64,000 bases of DNA. Origin: Polytrichum commune. Its lineage: Eukaryota; Streptophyta; Polytrichopsida; Polytrichales; Polytrichaceae. Each line of letters begins with the position of its first letter. The stretch's first letter is position 1. A model generated the notes under the pieces. That model searched no databases. It was not told the DNA's origin and was given only the letters and a program-made list of their open reading frames with translations. A program made the position numbers and the translations under genes. Where the stretch lies: positions 39,837,081 to 39,901,080 of the forward strand of contig OX485809.1 in assembly GCA_950295325.1 (NCBI GenBank), read 5' to 3'. Positions 42,485 to 54,800 of this stretch are shown here, in pieces.

Positions 42485-42571
42485 GGACCCCTTATTCTCA
42501 TTGTTGTTGTATAAATTTTGAACTCATTTCAGCATCGGAATGTGTGTTTGTTTGTTGTTTTGCAGGTAGAC
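42209..42571. repeat. Direct repeat at the right end of the hAT-type element
   Basis: Sequence at about 42209-42306 (TTGTTGTGTATATTTTGTACTC, TTTCAGCATCGGAATGTGTG, TTTTGCAGGTA) recurs at about 42487-42571, just outside the inverted terminus. Confidence 0.8.
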
Positions 42572-43761
42572 GGGGCGTGTAGATTGAATGTGGCTGCTAC
42601 ATTGCTCTTTAAAATTTAGATTGGATGCCATATGACCACATGAAAGAGCAATTACTTGCCATATGACTACTTCAAACAACAATTAGTTGCCATTTTACTA
42701 GGCATAATTTTTAATAAATAGCTAGATTACCTTAATGCATGACAAACTGTCACCTACTTTTAACTATATTTCAGTAAAGACCATCGCCAACATTTTTCCA
42801 CATATTGTTTATGTTAGTAGCCAAATGTATGAAATCTTGTGAACATTGTCACCAAACAATTTAGCTTCAAACTCATCACAATCACCAGCGTTGAAAAACT
42901 TAGTCCTTGAGTTGTAGCCAGATGATAAGTTCAATAAAAACAAAAAAAATACAAAAACAAAAAGGGGCTGATTGAGACCCATTTTGTAGTAGGGAGTGAA
43001 TGTGCCCATTCACCATGTTGGAGACCGTGTAAGTTACATCCTCCATTCAATGTCCTAAACTTCCAGAAGGTCCTATTTGGACCTCAACGTGCACACAAAT
43101 AATATGTGCTTGGACTACATAATTTTATATTCATTACCTGTGTCAAACAAGGTCCTATCTAAGGCTGGTGTTTGACAATCATTGACAATCCATCCTCCCT
43201 ACATTTCAATGCAGCTTTAATTTGAGAGCACATGCAATTTGGCCCCAGTGCTGGCTCAAGTGTGGATTTGTCCAACAACTTGCAAAGATAACTTAACTTA
43301 TAAGTATAAAAATGATGTAGAGTTCAATTCAATCAGAGACTCATCATCACTACTAGCAGCAACGTACTTTCAGGACACCACCATGTGACAGCTATTGTTT
43401 CAAGTCAAAGTATTTCGACAACATTTTTGTAAATTTTTTTTTTGGAACACAGGATGCGTTTGACCACCTGGCTAGTTTTCCGTCAAGTAGAGAGAGACGA
43501 TATCACAGCCTGTTCACAATGATTTCTATAGCATTTTGGGAGGTCAATTGGGGTGGGTTCACATTGGTCGGAAATGGGTGTGATTTGTCACAAGAGGTTC
43601 GGTGACCTACTTCATAGGTTTGGTAGTTGCGACCGAGGCAGAGTGTTAGCTAAGTATTCCTTGTGCCGCCTACTTAACTTATGGGCAAGAGTTGAAATAA
43701 AACTTTGGCACACAATATTAGTACTTTTCATGCTACATTTCCATCTTAGCTCTACACTGGT

Positions 43762-43951
43762 TATCCCAATTAGTGTGTATTACTATTTGGAGTTATGTAG
43801 TTATGAGAATGTAATGTTTTACCATGCAAAGTCATTTATTCTATAATGTCCAAAGAACCTATTGAACTTTCGTTAGTAAAAATTGAGCTCCTAAGTAAGA
43901 CGTTATTACACTACATAACTCTAAATAATAACACACACTAATTGGGATAAT
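43762..43951. repeat. Inverted repeat, 39-bp arms
   Basis: ATCCCAATTAGTGTGTATTA at 43763 on, and the following TATTTGGAGTTATGTAG, are inverted at 43913-43951 with three or four mismatches. The loop is about 112 bp. A diverged single arm occurs near 37376. Confidence 0.8.
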
Positions 43952-44081
43952 CGGTGTAGCATCGTATATTTAACATCCATAAATGGGTGAAATGTTTCAT
44001 CGAGCAAGCAATTGCAAGTCACAAAAATTGTCATGTCAAGTTCACAATAGTAGTTGAGGTGGGAAAATTTATGGGAGGTGG

Positions 44082-44083
<2 letters not shown>

Positions 44084-44116
<33 letters not shown>
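44084..44116. repeat. TG microsatellite
   Basis: About 16 TG/GT units in an uninterrupted run. Confidence 0.98.
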
Positions 44117-44119
<3 letters not shown>

Positions 44120-45452
44120 ATACATATAAAAGTGATCATGTAGGTCTTCTCGACCATGTTCATTGTTGATCCTAGAATGGTCTTTATATTTTGAGCACAT
44201 TTTGATGTCAACCATTCCACTCCACTTTACATTCACAAGCTTTGGGGCTCAAGGAAGTTTGAATGAATGGACAACTACATGGACTCTATTACATAAAGTG
44301 GATAATGTGTCAAAGGTTACTACACTATTGTATTTAGTATCATATGTCAATATGGGTAGGTTTTCTAATGATACTTCTATGAATAAGTTTACAAATATTG
44401 TCATTCCAATTTGCTTTGAATTCATCCACTTTTGGTATATTTTGCATCCTAATATTTCTCGAATGAATTACCATCATGAAATATTGAAATTCTGATGAAA
44501 ACCCACTTAGTAAGTGATAGTATTTGCAGTTTTGTAAATCTATATTGTCCAATTTTCTGACAAGGAATGACAAATAACAATAGGTTTACATGTAGGGTTG
44601 GTGATACTACATGGGCGGTTCACCATTAGTGTTGAGCTAGACAAAATAAAATTGGTACTACTAAAGACAACATTTAGTGTGAATTTTGTGACAACCGCAC
44701 CGAAAAGAGATGGCTCTAACACAAAATCGAAAGGCCGTGGCACTTCAGTGAGAGTAAGGCTAATGTAAGTTGTTCATTAGATTGATCTTCATGAATCATT
44801 GTGCAAACACTAAATGTTACAAACACTAAATGCTACATGACATTCTTTCTAGGTTCCACCTACTTATTGCAACACTAATAATGTGGATGATAATAAATAA
44901 TGTGGCCAATGTAGATTAGTTGTTTAGGGCAATGGTATCTAATAATTATAAACTCTTATCTCTACATATCAAGTAAGCTTGGATGTGAAGTTGGCTAGGG
45001 TACTAAGCTCTAACGAGGTGATGGAAGGTTCGGTTCTTTGATGTGGCAAAGGATAGAGTGTATGGGTATTATCCAATAAGGTAAGGTTGTGAATAGAAAT
45101 ACCTTGTACTTTTTATAATCATGACATGATTTGGTTGCTATAAATTTTTATGATACAATTTATTCTTAAGTAATGATCCATCGGTGAGGCTCGGTATAGG
45201 TCTAGGAGATAGACATGACCTGAGTCATGGGTTTTGCACGACATGAACAAGTGACGAGGATGAATTGCACATTTGACACTAAACTTGAAAACTCAAGCCT
45301 CGTTTGACTTGGGTCAAAGTAGCCCACGCAGTCTTAATGTAGTCGTATTGAGATGCATTTCCTAGTAGTGATTGGAAATTGTGAAATTGTTTTCAAAATA
45401 GAAGATGGGTTCGCCATAGTGACTAGTACATATTATAGTCTACCGTAGTACC

Positions 45453-45705
45453 ATAGCTGGTTCGTTCAAAAATAATTCTAAAAATAAAAAACGTAAAAAT
45501 TATGAAATTATGAAATTATGAAGACAGAAAAACGAAAATAAAATTAATTAATTTTTGCAATCTTTTGGTGTTTCTAAGCCATTTAAGGTCATTTTTACTG
45601 ATTTTTTTGCTAAAAATGAAAATTGAGAAATTCAGTTTTTTGAGAGGCGAACCTTATTTTTTCAAAATAAATAAATATTCGTTCGCCAGGGGACGAACCA
45701 GCTAT
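45453..45705. mobile_element. Small MITE-like element
   Basis: ATAGCTGGTTCGTTC at the left is mirrored by GGACGAACCAGCTAT at the right (13 of 15 positions). The interior is AT-rich, about 220 bp, with no coding capacity. A TA target duplication is possible but cannot be separated from the palindromic ends. Confidence 0.55.
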
Positions 45706-47824
45706 TGTGTTACGGTATTAAGAAGTAGGAGTTTGAGCATAATGGAACTTAAATTTCATGTAACTTACTATTGATAGAATGGCAACATTTTAGGGAAGGT
45801 CATAACCGTACTCAACTATATGATTGAGTTATATGTATGTATTTAGAATTTGACAAGGGCCTCCACTGTCTTACCTTCATAGAAGGAACCTGAGATAATG
45901 TGAAGAAATTTATGCTAGTATAAGTAGTGAATAATGTCAGTATGAGTATTGTGAATATCATGAATAGTGCCAGTATGAATAGAGAATAAACAATGTATTT
46001 AGTAAATCTAGATTTATTCATAAATTTCTTGACATAATGAAAATCTACATGTTCACTTTTATTGGCGGACCCTATGATAGAAATGCGACCAATGGATTAC
46101 ATCTCTTGTTGTAGCACGTGTGAGTTGTGAAAAACTACACATCTAGAGGGGATATTTGATCATATTTCTTCTCAAAGTACTTATAATTGGGGATTTGTTG
46201 TATTCTTCTAGTTTCTTCCTCCAAATTATTTGTTTTGCAATGCACATTGTCTCAAATGTGTAAAATTTACTCTAAGTTGCATTAATAAATTTGACGAAGT
46301 CTTTTGTCCACATATAATTAACTCCTAGTTAATAGTGTTGCTATGAACAATGTTTAGAAAAACAAAATTACCAAGATGAACAATGCTTCCCATGAATAGT
46401 GCCAAGAATATAACTTCCCGCAAATCTTCAAGTGTCCATAATATTATTTAGCCTTATGGTTGGGTTTAGTTCCTATATTTAGCATATAATATGGGCCTCT
46501 ATTATTTTACCTTCTTGAGAATTAACTTAGATTATAAGACGCGGGTATGAACAATGCATCTTGTGAATAGTGTTGGGAATATAACTCCGCCCAAATTTCC
46601 AAATGTGAGCCTAAATGTATGAAGAATACCATATATTACTACTTTGTTTGAGGGGCCCATAGAATATAATTGTATTGACCCAAGGTCAAAGGAACAAACA
46701 ACTATGGTTGAGTAATGTTATGTTAGCTCGTGTGTATACACAATAACTAAATATTATCACTTTGATCATGGGGTCCACAAAATCAAATGATTTTATTCCA
46801 AGGTCCAGTGAATTGACCCACATGGATGAGTAATGTTATGGTCAAAGTGCTTTCACCAAGGCACTTTTAATGTTTTTCTTAAAGAATTCTACCAAATCCT
46901 TATCATGCATGACCATGCTTGACTCTTTTGGCAAGTGGTCAAGGAGATCTCAGAAAACAAATATCGTAGAGAGTCATAACCTCTTAGAGGATATGGACTT
47001 CATTGCTGCGGATATCTCTTTATGCATTAAATGTTTTCATGATTGGAGCCAAGGGAGTGCTATCATGTGAGTTGTAAGCAGTGAGCAATGAGCAATGAGC
47101 AATGAGAGGTAATTTTTGAGCGACGAGGAAGGAAAATCAATTGGAAATACACCCATTGGTATCCTATACTTGTGGTATTTTTTCCACAGATAGTAACAAC
47201 TTCTTTTATAATAGTATGAGTGTAAATGAATTCAAATATTGTTGTTAGATTCAAAATTCAGTTCCTCAAAAAAAAAGTAAGCACATTCCAAATGTCGAGG
47301 ATGCTTTATACGGAAAAAAAAAATTCATGTAGGTTTGAGAATGAATTGATGGCAACATTGTGGAAGAAAGGAACTTAAGCGGTGTTTAAAAGGAAGCCTA
47401 AAATCCAAACATTGTTTGAAAAATCCAAGTTATTATCACTTTAACTATAGGGAAATTACCACAACAAAGTTGTTTGAACACATGGATAAAATGGATATAG
47501 GCCACAAATGTGAGTGTAAACATAATATAATGGCCATTTTGTAGCCACAAAATAGTCATAAACTCACACACACACACCTATGTAACCACAAAATAGTCAT
47601 AAACTAGTTTAACCTAATCATGAAGATTAATGCACTTATCTACCTTATCATCTATGAATGGGTGACAAACAATTTGTTTAAACCTAGGCAAAAGACTGGT
47701 GTTGCTGACTCCGCCATGATTTGAGCGACACCCTCTGCACATGGAGGCAAAACCATAGAAATTAAAGGAGAAATTATACTTTTCATTTTTTTCCCTCCAA
47801 AATCAAATTGCAAATGTTAGACTT

Positions 47825-49435
47825 TGTAAGCCCAAACCTCCACCCTTATATGCGTCAGTGTCCGGGTGAAGGTTCTGAGCTCACATGTCTTAAATCAATT
47901 CTTCCCCACCCACCAATTTTTGTAATGCACCCTTGAATGGGGTTAATGTGCCAACACGCTTTATCATAAAAAGAGAACCGTACAATAGCATTTACTAATG
48001 CTTTTGATCAAATCACTACTTACTAAACTACACACCTAACCAATCCTCCTACCCTCTTAACCCTTGCGGCCACAGTAATGTCACCCATTCCCGCACAGGA
48101 TCAGTTAATTTCAACAAGAGTTGCCTATTGGCCTTGTCTACCGTTAGCAGCCGCCTTGTTCACATTCTGTCTTGCTACCGAAGGCATTCCCCCTTGACAG
48201 CCAACAGTCATCCACAGTCAGACCCTCCTTAGTTGCATCAAGTCCAACCAAGTTGTTGGCTTTCCTAGCGCCACACCAGTGTGAATCCCGAATGCCACAG
48301 CACCGCATTCTCTCCTCCTTGCGACCACTGTGGCTCCAATCTCAGCAAAACTCGATTAAACCTCTTCCCCTTGCTTCCAATCTGGACTTAGAATTCTCAC
48401 TTCTAGCTCATCGCTTGACCCACCCTGTTAATCCCAAAAGAGAGACCAACCATCTTCCCAACTCCTCCAGCAGCCTCTTGACAATGCAAATTCCCAAGAT
48501 AGCATGAGACCATGCCCTCCCAATTTCCCATAATTGCGGCTACAGCATCAGCCTCCAGCAACATCCCGTGGTGGCGCAACCGGATGCTCTCAATCTTCGT
48601 TTTTGATTGCCAATCCTTGAGCTTCTAGAATCGAAAGATGAGGGCGATGGCAATGCTCTGCCTGATGGCTCAATTTTGGAGTCATAGCCTCACCCTTCAC
48701 ACGATTGCGAGAATCCACTTCGGCAGCCTCTTTCCCCCACCCGTACAGACATCCGAGGCACATCCACACTCCATCTCTAGCAGGCAGCGAATTCGCTTGC
48801 TCCAGACCTGCTCCAACCCTCTCCTCTCAATGGGCTAATGTGGCCACCTACTCACTGATAAAATGCGGCTTGGTCTAATGCTGCCTCAGCGACCACGGCA
48901 GAAATAGAGGCCAACTCTCATGCAGCTGGTTCAATCCCACTCGGTGAATGCCTTGAAGCCCAAAACCTCGAAATCCAACAGCAACCCTCAGCTCCCAACC
49001 TTAACCTCCTTGCTTCAGACAGAGCTTTCGCGCTTTGCCTCGTGCCCTGATCCTCCTAGCCGCTCCCTCCTTAGTGTCCCGCCGAGAGAGAGAATGAGGA
49101 GACGCCTCCAGGGCTTCCTGGGACCCCTTCGGAACCACCTCTGCCTTTTTGCTCATTCCCTTATCCCCACATGTGGCATTCTCAACCAAAAGTCAACCCT
49201 AACTAAAACTCCTTGGTCCCTAAGAATGGATTGGGCCCTCAGTCACTTACTCTAATTCTTTTTTAGCTTTTTCTCTTATTCCTTCTAACCCTTTTTTCCA
49301 CCCTTAACTTAACTCCATCGAACTTTGGGATTTTAATCCCTTTTGGCTTTTTACTCACTCAAAACAAGTACAAATTCTAGGCTTCTTGATAATCCTACCA
49401 TTAGATTCAATTGGGGGCACATAATTGTGCTCACA
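47825..49435 (-). mobile_element. Solo LTR related to the Ty3/gypsy element
   Basis: It begins TGTAAGCCCAAACCTCCACCC and ends TTGTGCTCACA, matching the start (TGTGAGGCCAAACCCCCCACCC) and end (TTGGGCTCACA) of the LTR at 50050. Flanks are GACTT (47820-47824) and AACTT (49436-49440), a target duplication with one change. No internal domain follows, so it is a solo LTR left by recombination. The short frames inside are chance. Confidence 0.75.
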
Positions 49436-49440
49436 AACTT

Positions 49441-50049
49441 CAAGTGGGCATTTCCTAAGTTACAAGTGTCAAACAATCATGAAATTTGGAGAAATGGTTA
49501 ACTTATAAACTCAATCGATTTTCTCTTTGCCTTCTTGCCAAGATTTTTGTCAGAATTGCCGGAAGCTACATGTGCTAGAGTTCCACATGAACTAGATGTC
49601 GGTATAGTATCACCCAATGGTGATAGGATGGCATTGAATAGTGCAAAGCCTTCTTTGTATGTGACTACATGGTGACCACCATGGTTGCAAACATGAATGA
49701 ACACACCTAACAATGAAATGATGAGAAGTCAATAACCTTGCACATGTCATGAACAAAACCACGGTGAAATCATATAGCATGATACACATTGAACGTATGA
49801 AAAATACCAACATGTATACTTAAACATCAAGGACAATTGATCTAGGTGTTGTTGAGGCCTTAATTAGGATTTGCATTGATTGAAAATCTTTCTTTGTACA
49901 ATCTCTCTATGATACTTTGTTGTTCATGAGTTGTTGTATCATGAGCTCACCAATGTGTGATTAGTCTTTTGGAAACATCTTTCATCTTTACTTATACTCT
50001 ATAATTTTCTTTTTTAAAACAAAACTTTGACTTGAAATTTGAACATGAG
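49441..50049. other. Spacer between LTR insertions
   Basis: AT-rich. The minus-strand frame 49498-49713 is not recognised. The last five bases (50045-50049, ATGAG) are the left target duplication of the gypsy element. Confidence 0.5.
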
Positions 50050-51776
50050 TGTGAGGCCAAACCCCCCACCCTTAAGCGTCCGTAGTCCGAGTAGTGGGTT
50101 TGGGCTCACATTCCTCCGCGGTATTGGATTTGGACTTGGATGAGTCCATAGTGCAAGGTTCACCCTTCAAGTGGTCTTGGATTTAACTGGAATTTCACTT
50201 TTAACAACTCAATGTACGATTTCAATACGTATGTGGAGAATGCACAAGTTAACTATTTAACCTCCTTATGCTCGGGTGCTATTTTGTCTTTGTTTGCTTC
50301 TAACGTCCACCCAGCTTCTTAGCTTCTAACTAAACAAACCCAGGTCCTTCATAAACCCAGCTTCTTAGCTTCTAACTAAACAAACCCAGGTCCTTCATAA
50401 ACCCAGCTCTTTACTTTCTAACTAAACAAACCCAGCTCCTTCATGAACCCAGCTCCTCAGCTTCTAACTAAACAAACCCAGGTCCTTCATAAACCCAGCT
50501 CTTTACTTTCTAACTAAACAAACCCAGCTCCTTCATAAACCCAGCTCCTTCATGAACCCACAACTTTGTAGTTGTAATCCCCAACTACCTCACTAATTAT
50601 TCAAGCCCTTAACTAATCTTCCTACCTAATTTCCCTAATTCTACTAACAACCCCTTTCTAATCACACAATTCTTCTCTAATCCTAAAATCCTAAAATCCT
50701 AGAGAGGAGAGGGGGAGAGAGAATTTCCTAACTTCACTAAGACTAACTAATCCACACAAATATATTTTTGCACTCATCACAACATCAAGTGCTCAACTCT
50801 TAAACATGGAACTTGCAACCACGTGTATTCAAAACATGAACTTTAAGTACCACAAATTGGAATCATGAATTAACTTTAAAATCCTTCACGTCAACACTAA
50901 TTCTACCAAGAGGTCAAGCCCTCTTCAAGGCTAACAAGCCTTGGCTCTCAAACTAAAAACTAAGCACACACATGTGCTCCAATATGGCTTCCCACACCCA
51001 CACTTATAACTCGTGGGGTGCCTTGGAGCACAAAGGAAAGAGAGGATGAGTGAGGGAAGAATGAGGGATTATATAGTAAGCTTGAGGGGGTGAGCACCCT
51101 CAAGGCTCACGATAAGCCCTTGAGATTTCCTCCTACTTAGTAGGCGCCAATCCTATCTTCTAAGTCTTCCTCCCTCAAATGATCAACAAGGATCCTAATT
51201 CGAACATTTAACTAGCCTTGGCTTTCTACCTACCACACTTTACCAAACTTGGGATGCTTCAACCCAAACTTAGCCTCCTTCGCTTTCCGCCGCCATAACT
51301 TTCTCCCCTTACTTTCCCAAATCGTCGCTCACCACTTAATTCAAACCACGATGCTTAACTCGTGATTTGATTGGTGCTTTGAGAATTTGCTTATCCTCCA
51401 CCTTGCATTCTTCCTTGGGCCTTCCCCATTAAGTGGCCATGATGAGGTGGTCCACTTGTGCGCTCCATGTGATCCTCCATTCATCCCAATTCGAATGCAC
51501 TTGCCTTTTGAGTCACTTTGGTTGTCTCCATCCATTTGTACTAGCCTACTCACTAACTACTCAATCCAAGTTCTCCTTACCTATCCTCATTCACTCAAAT
51601 CCTTCCGAAGGTAAAAACACAATAACAACTCACATCCTAGCCTCTTACAACATGGTACTTCTAAGACTAACATTTCACTCTTTTTATATTTTTGTGAAGT
51701 AACATGCTACTTCAAAGTGCATCAACTAACGTTTCAAGGGTCTAAGACTAAATGTGGGCACCCTTTTGGGCTCACA
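50050..51776 (-). repeat. 3' LTR of the gypsy element
   Basis: It begins TGTGAGGCC and ends GGGCTCACA, with short TG...CA-type inverted ends (TGTGAG/CTCACA). It contains a tandem repeat of about 58 bp (CCAGCTTCTTAGCTTCTAAC, TAAACAAACCCAGGTCCTTC) at roughly 50308-50560. Short frames inside are duplicated in the other LTR and are not genes. Confidence 0.97.
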
Positions 51777-51837
51777 TAATTGGCGACCATCGGGGGATGA
51801 ATCCAAACATCTCTTGCTCCAAGGGTAAGTTGCCTAG

Positions 51838-54800
51838 TCAAGCTCGGTACTCCTTACATCTACTTCCCGATGTACGGGTAGGAAAGAGCTCACCATTCAA
51901 CGTTTCCAATTGAATTGAATTATTAGGAAAGACCTCATAGACAAGGTAAGGTCCTAACCATACCGCATTGAATTTCGCCGGAAATTCAAGCTTTCGTGCG
52001 TCTTGAATCATGACCATCATTCCCGGTGTTAGGGCCCTTCTCTTATGTCGTTTGTCGAAAGTAATCTTTCTCCTTCTTTGGATTGCCTCAATATGTTGAG
52101 CCGCCATTCTCCTCCCTTCGTCAAGTGCTTCCAAATCGGTTAGTCGATTTCGTAAGGATTGACTTTCGGTAAGTCTCGTACTCACGGCCACCCTAAGTGA
52201 CTCGACTTCATATTCGATTGGTAGTGTCGCTTCAAGACCATAGACTAAGGAAAATGGTGTAGCACGCGTAGTTACCTTATAGGTTGTACGGTATGCCCAA
52301 AGTGCCGCCGTTAGTTTCGTATCCCAATCCCGCTTCGAGTCTATAACCGTCTTGCGTAGTATACTCACCAAAATTCCGTTAACCCTTTCCGTTTGTCCAT
52401 TGGTTTGTGGGTGGTAGGGAGTAGTCTTCCGGTGATCAATTTTAAATTTCTTTGTCATCTCTCGAATCAAGTCATTCAAAAAGTGAGTACCCCTATCGCT
52501 TACTAGGATCTTCGGCACCCCGAACCGCGAAATTATGTTTTCGTACATAAATGTTGCCGCGTGTTCCGCCGTGTCGGTCTTCACCGCTTTGGCTTCCGCC
52601 CACTTGGTGAGGTACTCGGTTGCCACCACAATATATTTCATTCCTTTTGAAGATTGGGGATGGACCTCACCCACATAGTCGATGCCCCATTTTTCGAAAG
52701 GAATTAAGGGTAATGATACATGTAAAGGCATCTCCATTCTAAGGTCGTCTCGGGCATACCGTTGGCAAGCGTCGCATTTCCTTACATAGTCATGGGCGTC
52801 CTTAAATAGTGTAGGCCAAAAGTAGCCCGCTCTAAGTATTTTTTGCCCGGTGAGTTGACCCGAGAAGTGACCGCCGCAAGCGCTATCGTGGCAAGCGATT
52901 AAAATCGCTTCAACCTCCGTTTTTGACACGCATCGTCGTAAAATACCATCGGACCCCCTTCTAAACAACCTATGGCCCACTACAACAAATTGCCTACTAT
53001 TTACCCTCACCTTCCTTCTCTCTTCTTTTGTCCACTCTTTGGGCAACTTGTGGGTTGTTAGAAATTCCACTATGCCCGCATACCACTCCGGTGTAGAAGT
53101 GACCACAAAGAGGCTATCATCTACTAACATATCATTTACCGGATTTTTTCCTATCTCCTCCGACAACCTAGACAAGTGGTCCGCTTGTAAATGCATACGA
53201 CCCGGTTTATATTCCACCGTGTAGTCGAATTCTTCTAATAACAAAACCCACCTAGCTAACCTACCACTTAACTCCGCCTTGTTAATTAGATACTTGATAG
53301 CCATGTGGTCAACAAAAAATACAACCGGGTTGCACATGAGGTAATGCCTAAACTTTTTAACGGAAAACACCATGGCTAGGCACTCCCTCTCCGTTGTAGA
53401 GTAGTTTCTTTCGGCGGGGGTCAATTGCTTACTCGCATAAGCTATAGGTTGATCCTTCTCTTTTTCTCCCGTTGCTTGACAAAGCGCACTCCCTATTGCC
53501 ACATTACTAGCATCACAATAGACGTGAAAAGGTTTACCCCAATTGGGTGGTATCAACACCGGATAGGTGCTCAACCTATCCCGCAATTCCTCAAAGGCTT
53601 TTTGACAAGCATCCGTCCACTCGAATTTGACATCATTTTTGAGCAAATGGGTAATGGGCACCGCTATCTTTGAAAAATTAGGAATAAGTTCCCGGTACCA
53701 TCCCACATGTCCTAACAACTTAGAGATCCCCTTGGAATTGGTTGGAGTTGCCAAGTCGCTTATGGCCGCAATCTTATCCGGATCGGGTTCTCTACCTTTC
53801 TCACTAACAACATAACCCAACAACACTCCCTTATTCACTCCCAAAAATGTCTTATCCGGGTTCAATGCTAACCTCATCTTCCTACACCTAACCAATGCCT
53901 CCCTAACACAATGTAGGTGATCATCCACATTACTTTGTGTGCTAAAATCGTCCACAAAGACGGTCATGGATTTGAACAACAAGTCGGTGAAGATATACAT
54001 TACTAATCGTTGGAAAGTAGCCGGGGCATTACATAACCCAAATGACATCACTACCCACACAAAAGTACCCCAAGGTGTAGTAAAAGCCGTTTTATGGATA
54101 TCTTGGAGGGCTATGGAAATTTGATTATAACCCGCATACCCATCCATAAAGGTATATCGCGAATGACCTCCAACCTCCTCAAGCAACAAGGTGATAAAAG
54201 GTAAGGGGAAGTGATCCTTTTGTGTGCACGAATTCAATTTCCTATAGTCGACACAAACCCTTAATTTCCCATTTTTTTTCTTCACTAAGACCATAGGAGA
54301 AACCCAATCCGTGATTTCCACCGGCTTGATAAACCCGGCCTTCAATAACCTTTCCAATTCCGCTTTCACCAACAATTGCAATTGAGGATTCATCCTCCTC
54401 TCCTTTTGTCTAATTGGCCTCGCCCCCGGAATTAAAGGAATCCGGTGCTCTACCATTTCCCTAGGAATTCCCTTAAGCTCATCGTAGGACCATGCAAAAG
54501 TATCACTAAACTCATCCACCAAATTGCTATACTCCCTAACCTCTTTCTCCCCCAATTTGGAGCCCATCTTCATTTGTCGGGTTTTTCCATTCTTTAATTT
54601 CACATCCACGTACCGCCAATCCGCTTCCGACACATGTGCTTGTTCCTCTTTGTTCCGATACCAATCGGAAGGCACATTGGGGTAATCTTTCACATCTTGA
54701 CCTACAACTATCCCCGTAGACGTGGTCTTGAAATGTAAAGGCTCCTCCAATTTCGATGACTCAATAATCACATCCTCCTCTTGAGTCCCATCTACATGAA

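Larger units (their letters stand above)
42572..47824. other. AT-rich repeat-derived DNA without genes
   Basis: No credible coding sequence in 5 kb. Contents: an inverted repeat (43762-43951), a TG microsatellite (44084-44116), a MITE-like element (45453-45705), repeat fragments related to 21.77 and 22.62 kb (near 45.83-45.89 and 46.65-46.85 kb), and a short AGCAATG-unit tandem near 47075-47105. Confidence 0.5.

Noticed and set aside
50327-50642. Small frames repeated at 51341-51702 and 60281-60642
   Set aside because: They lie inside the LTRs and are identical only because the LTRs are.
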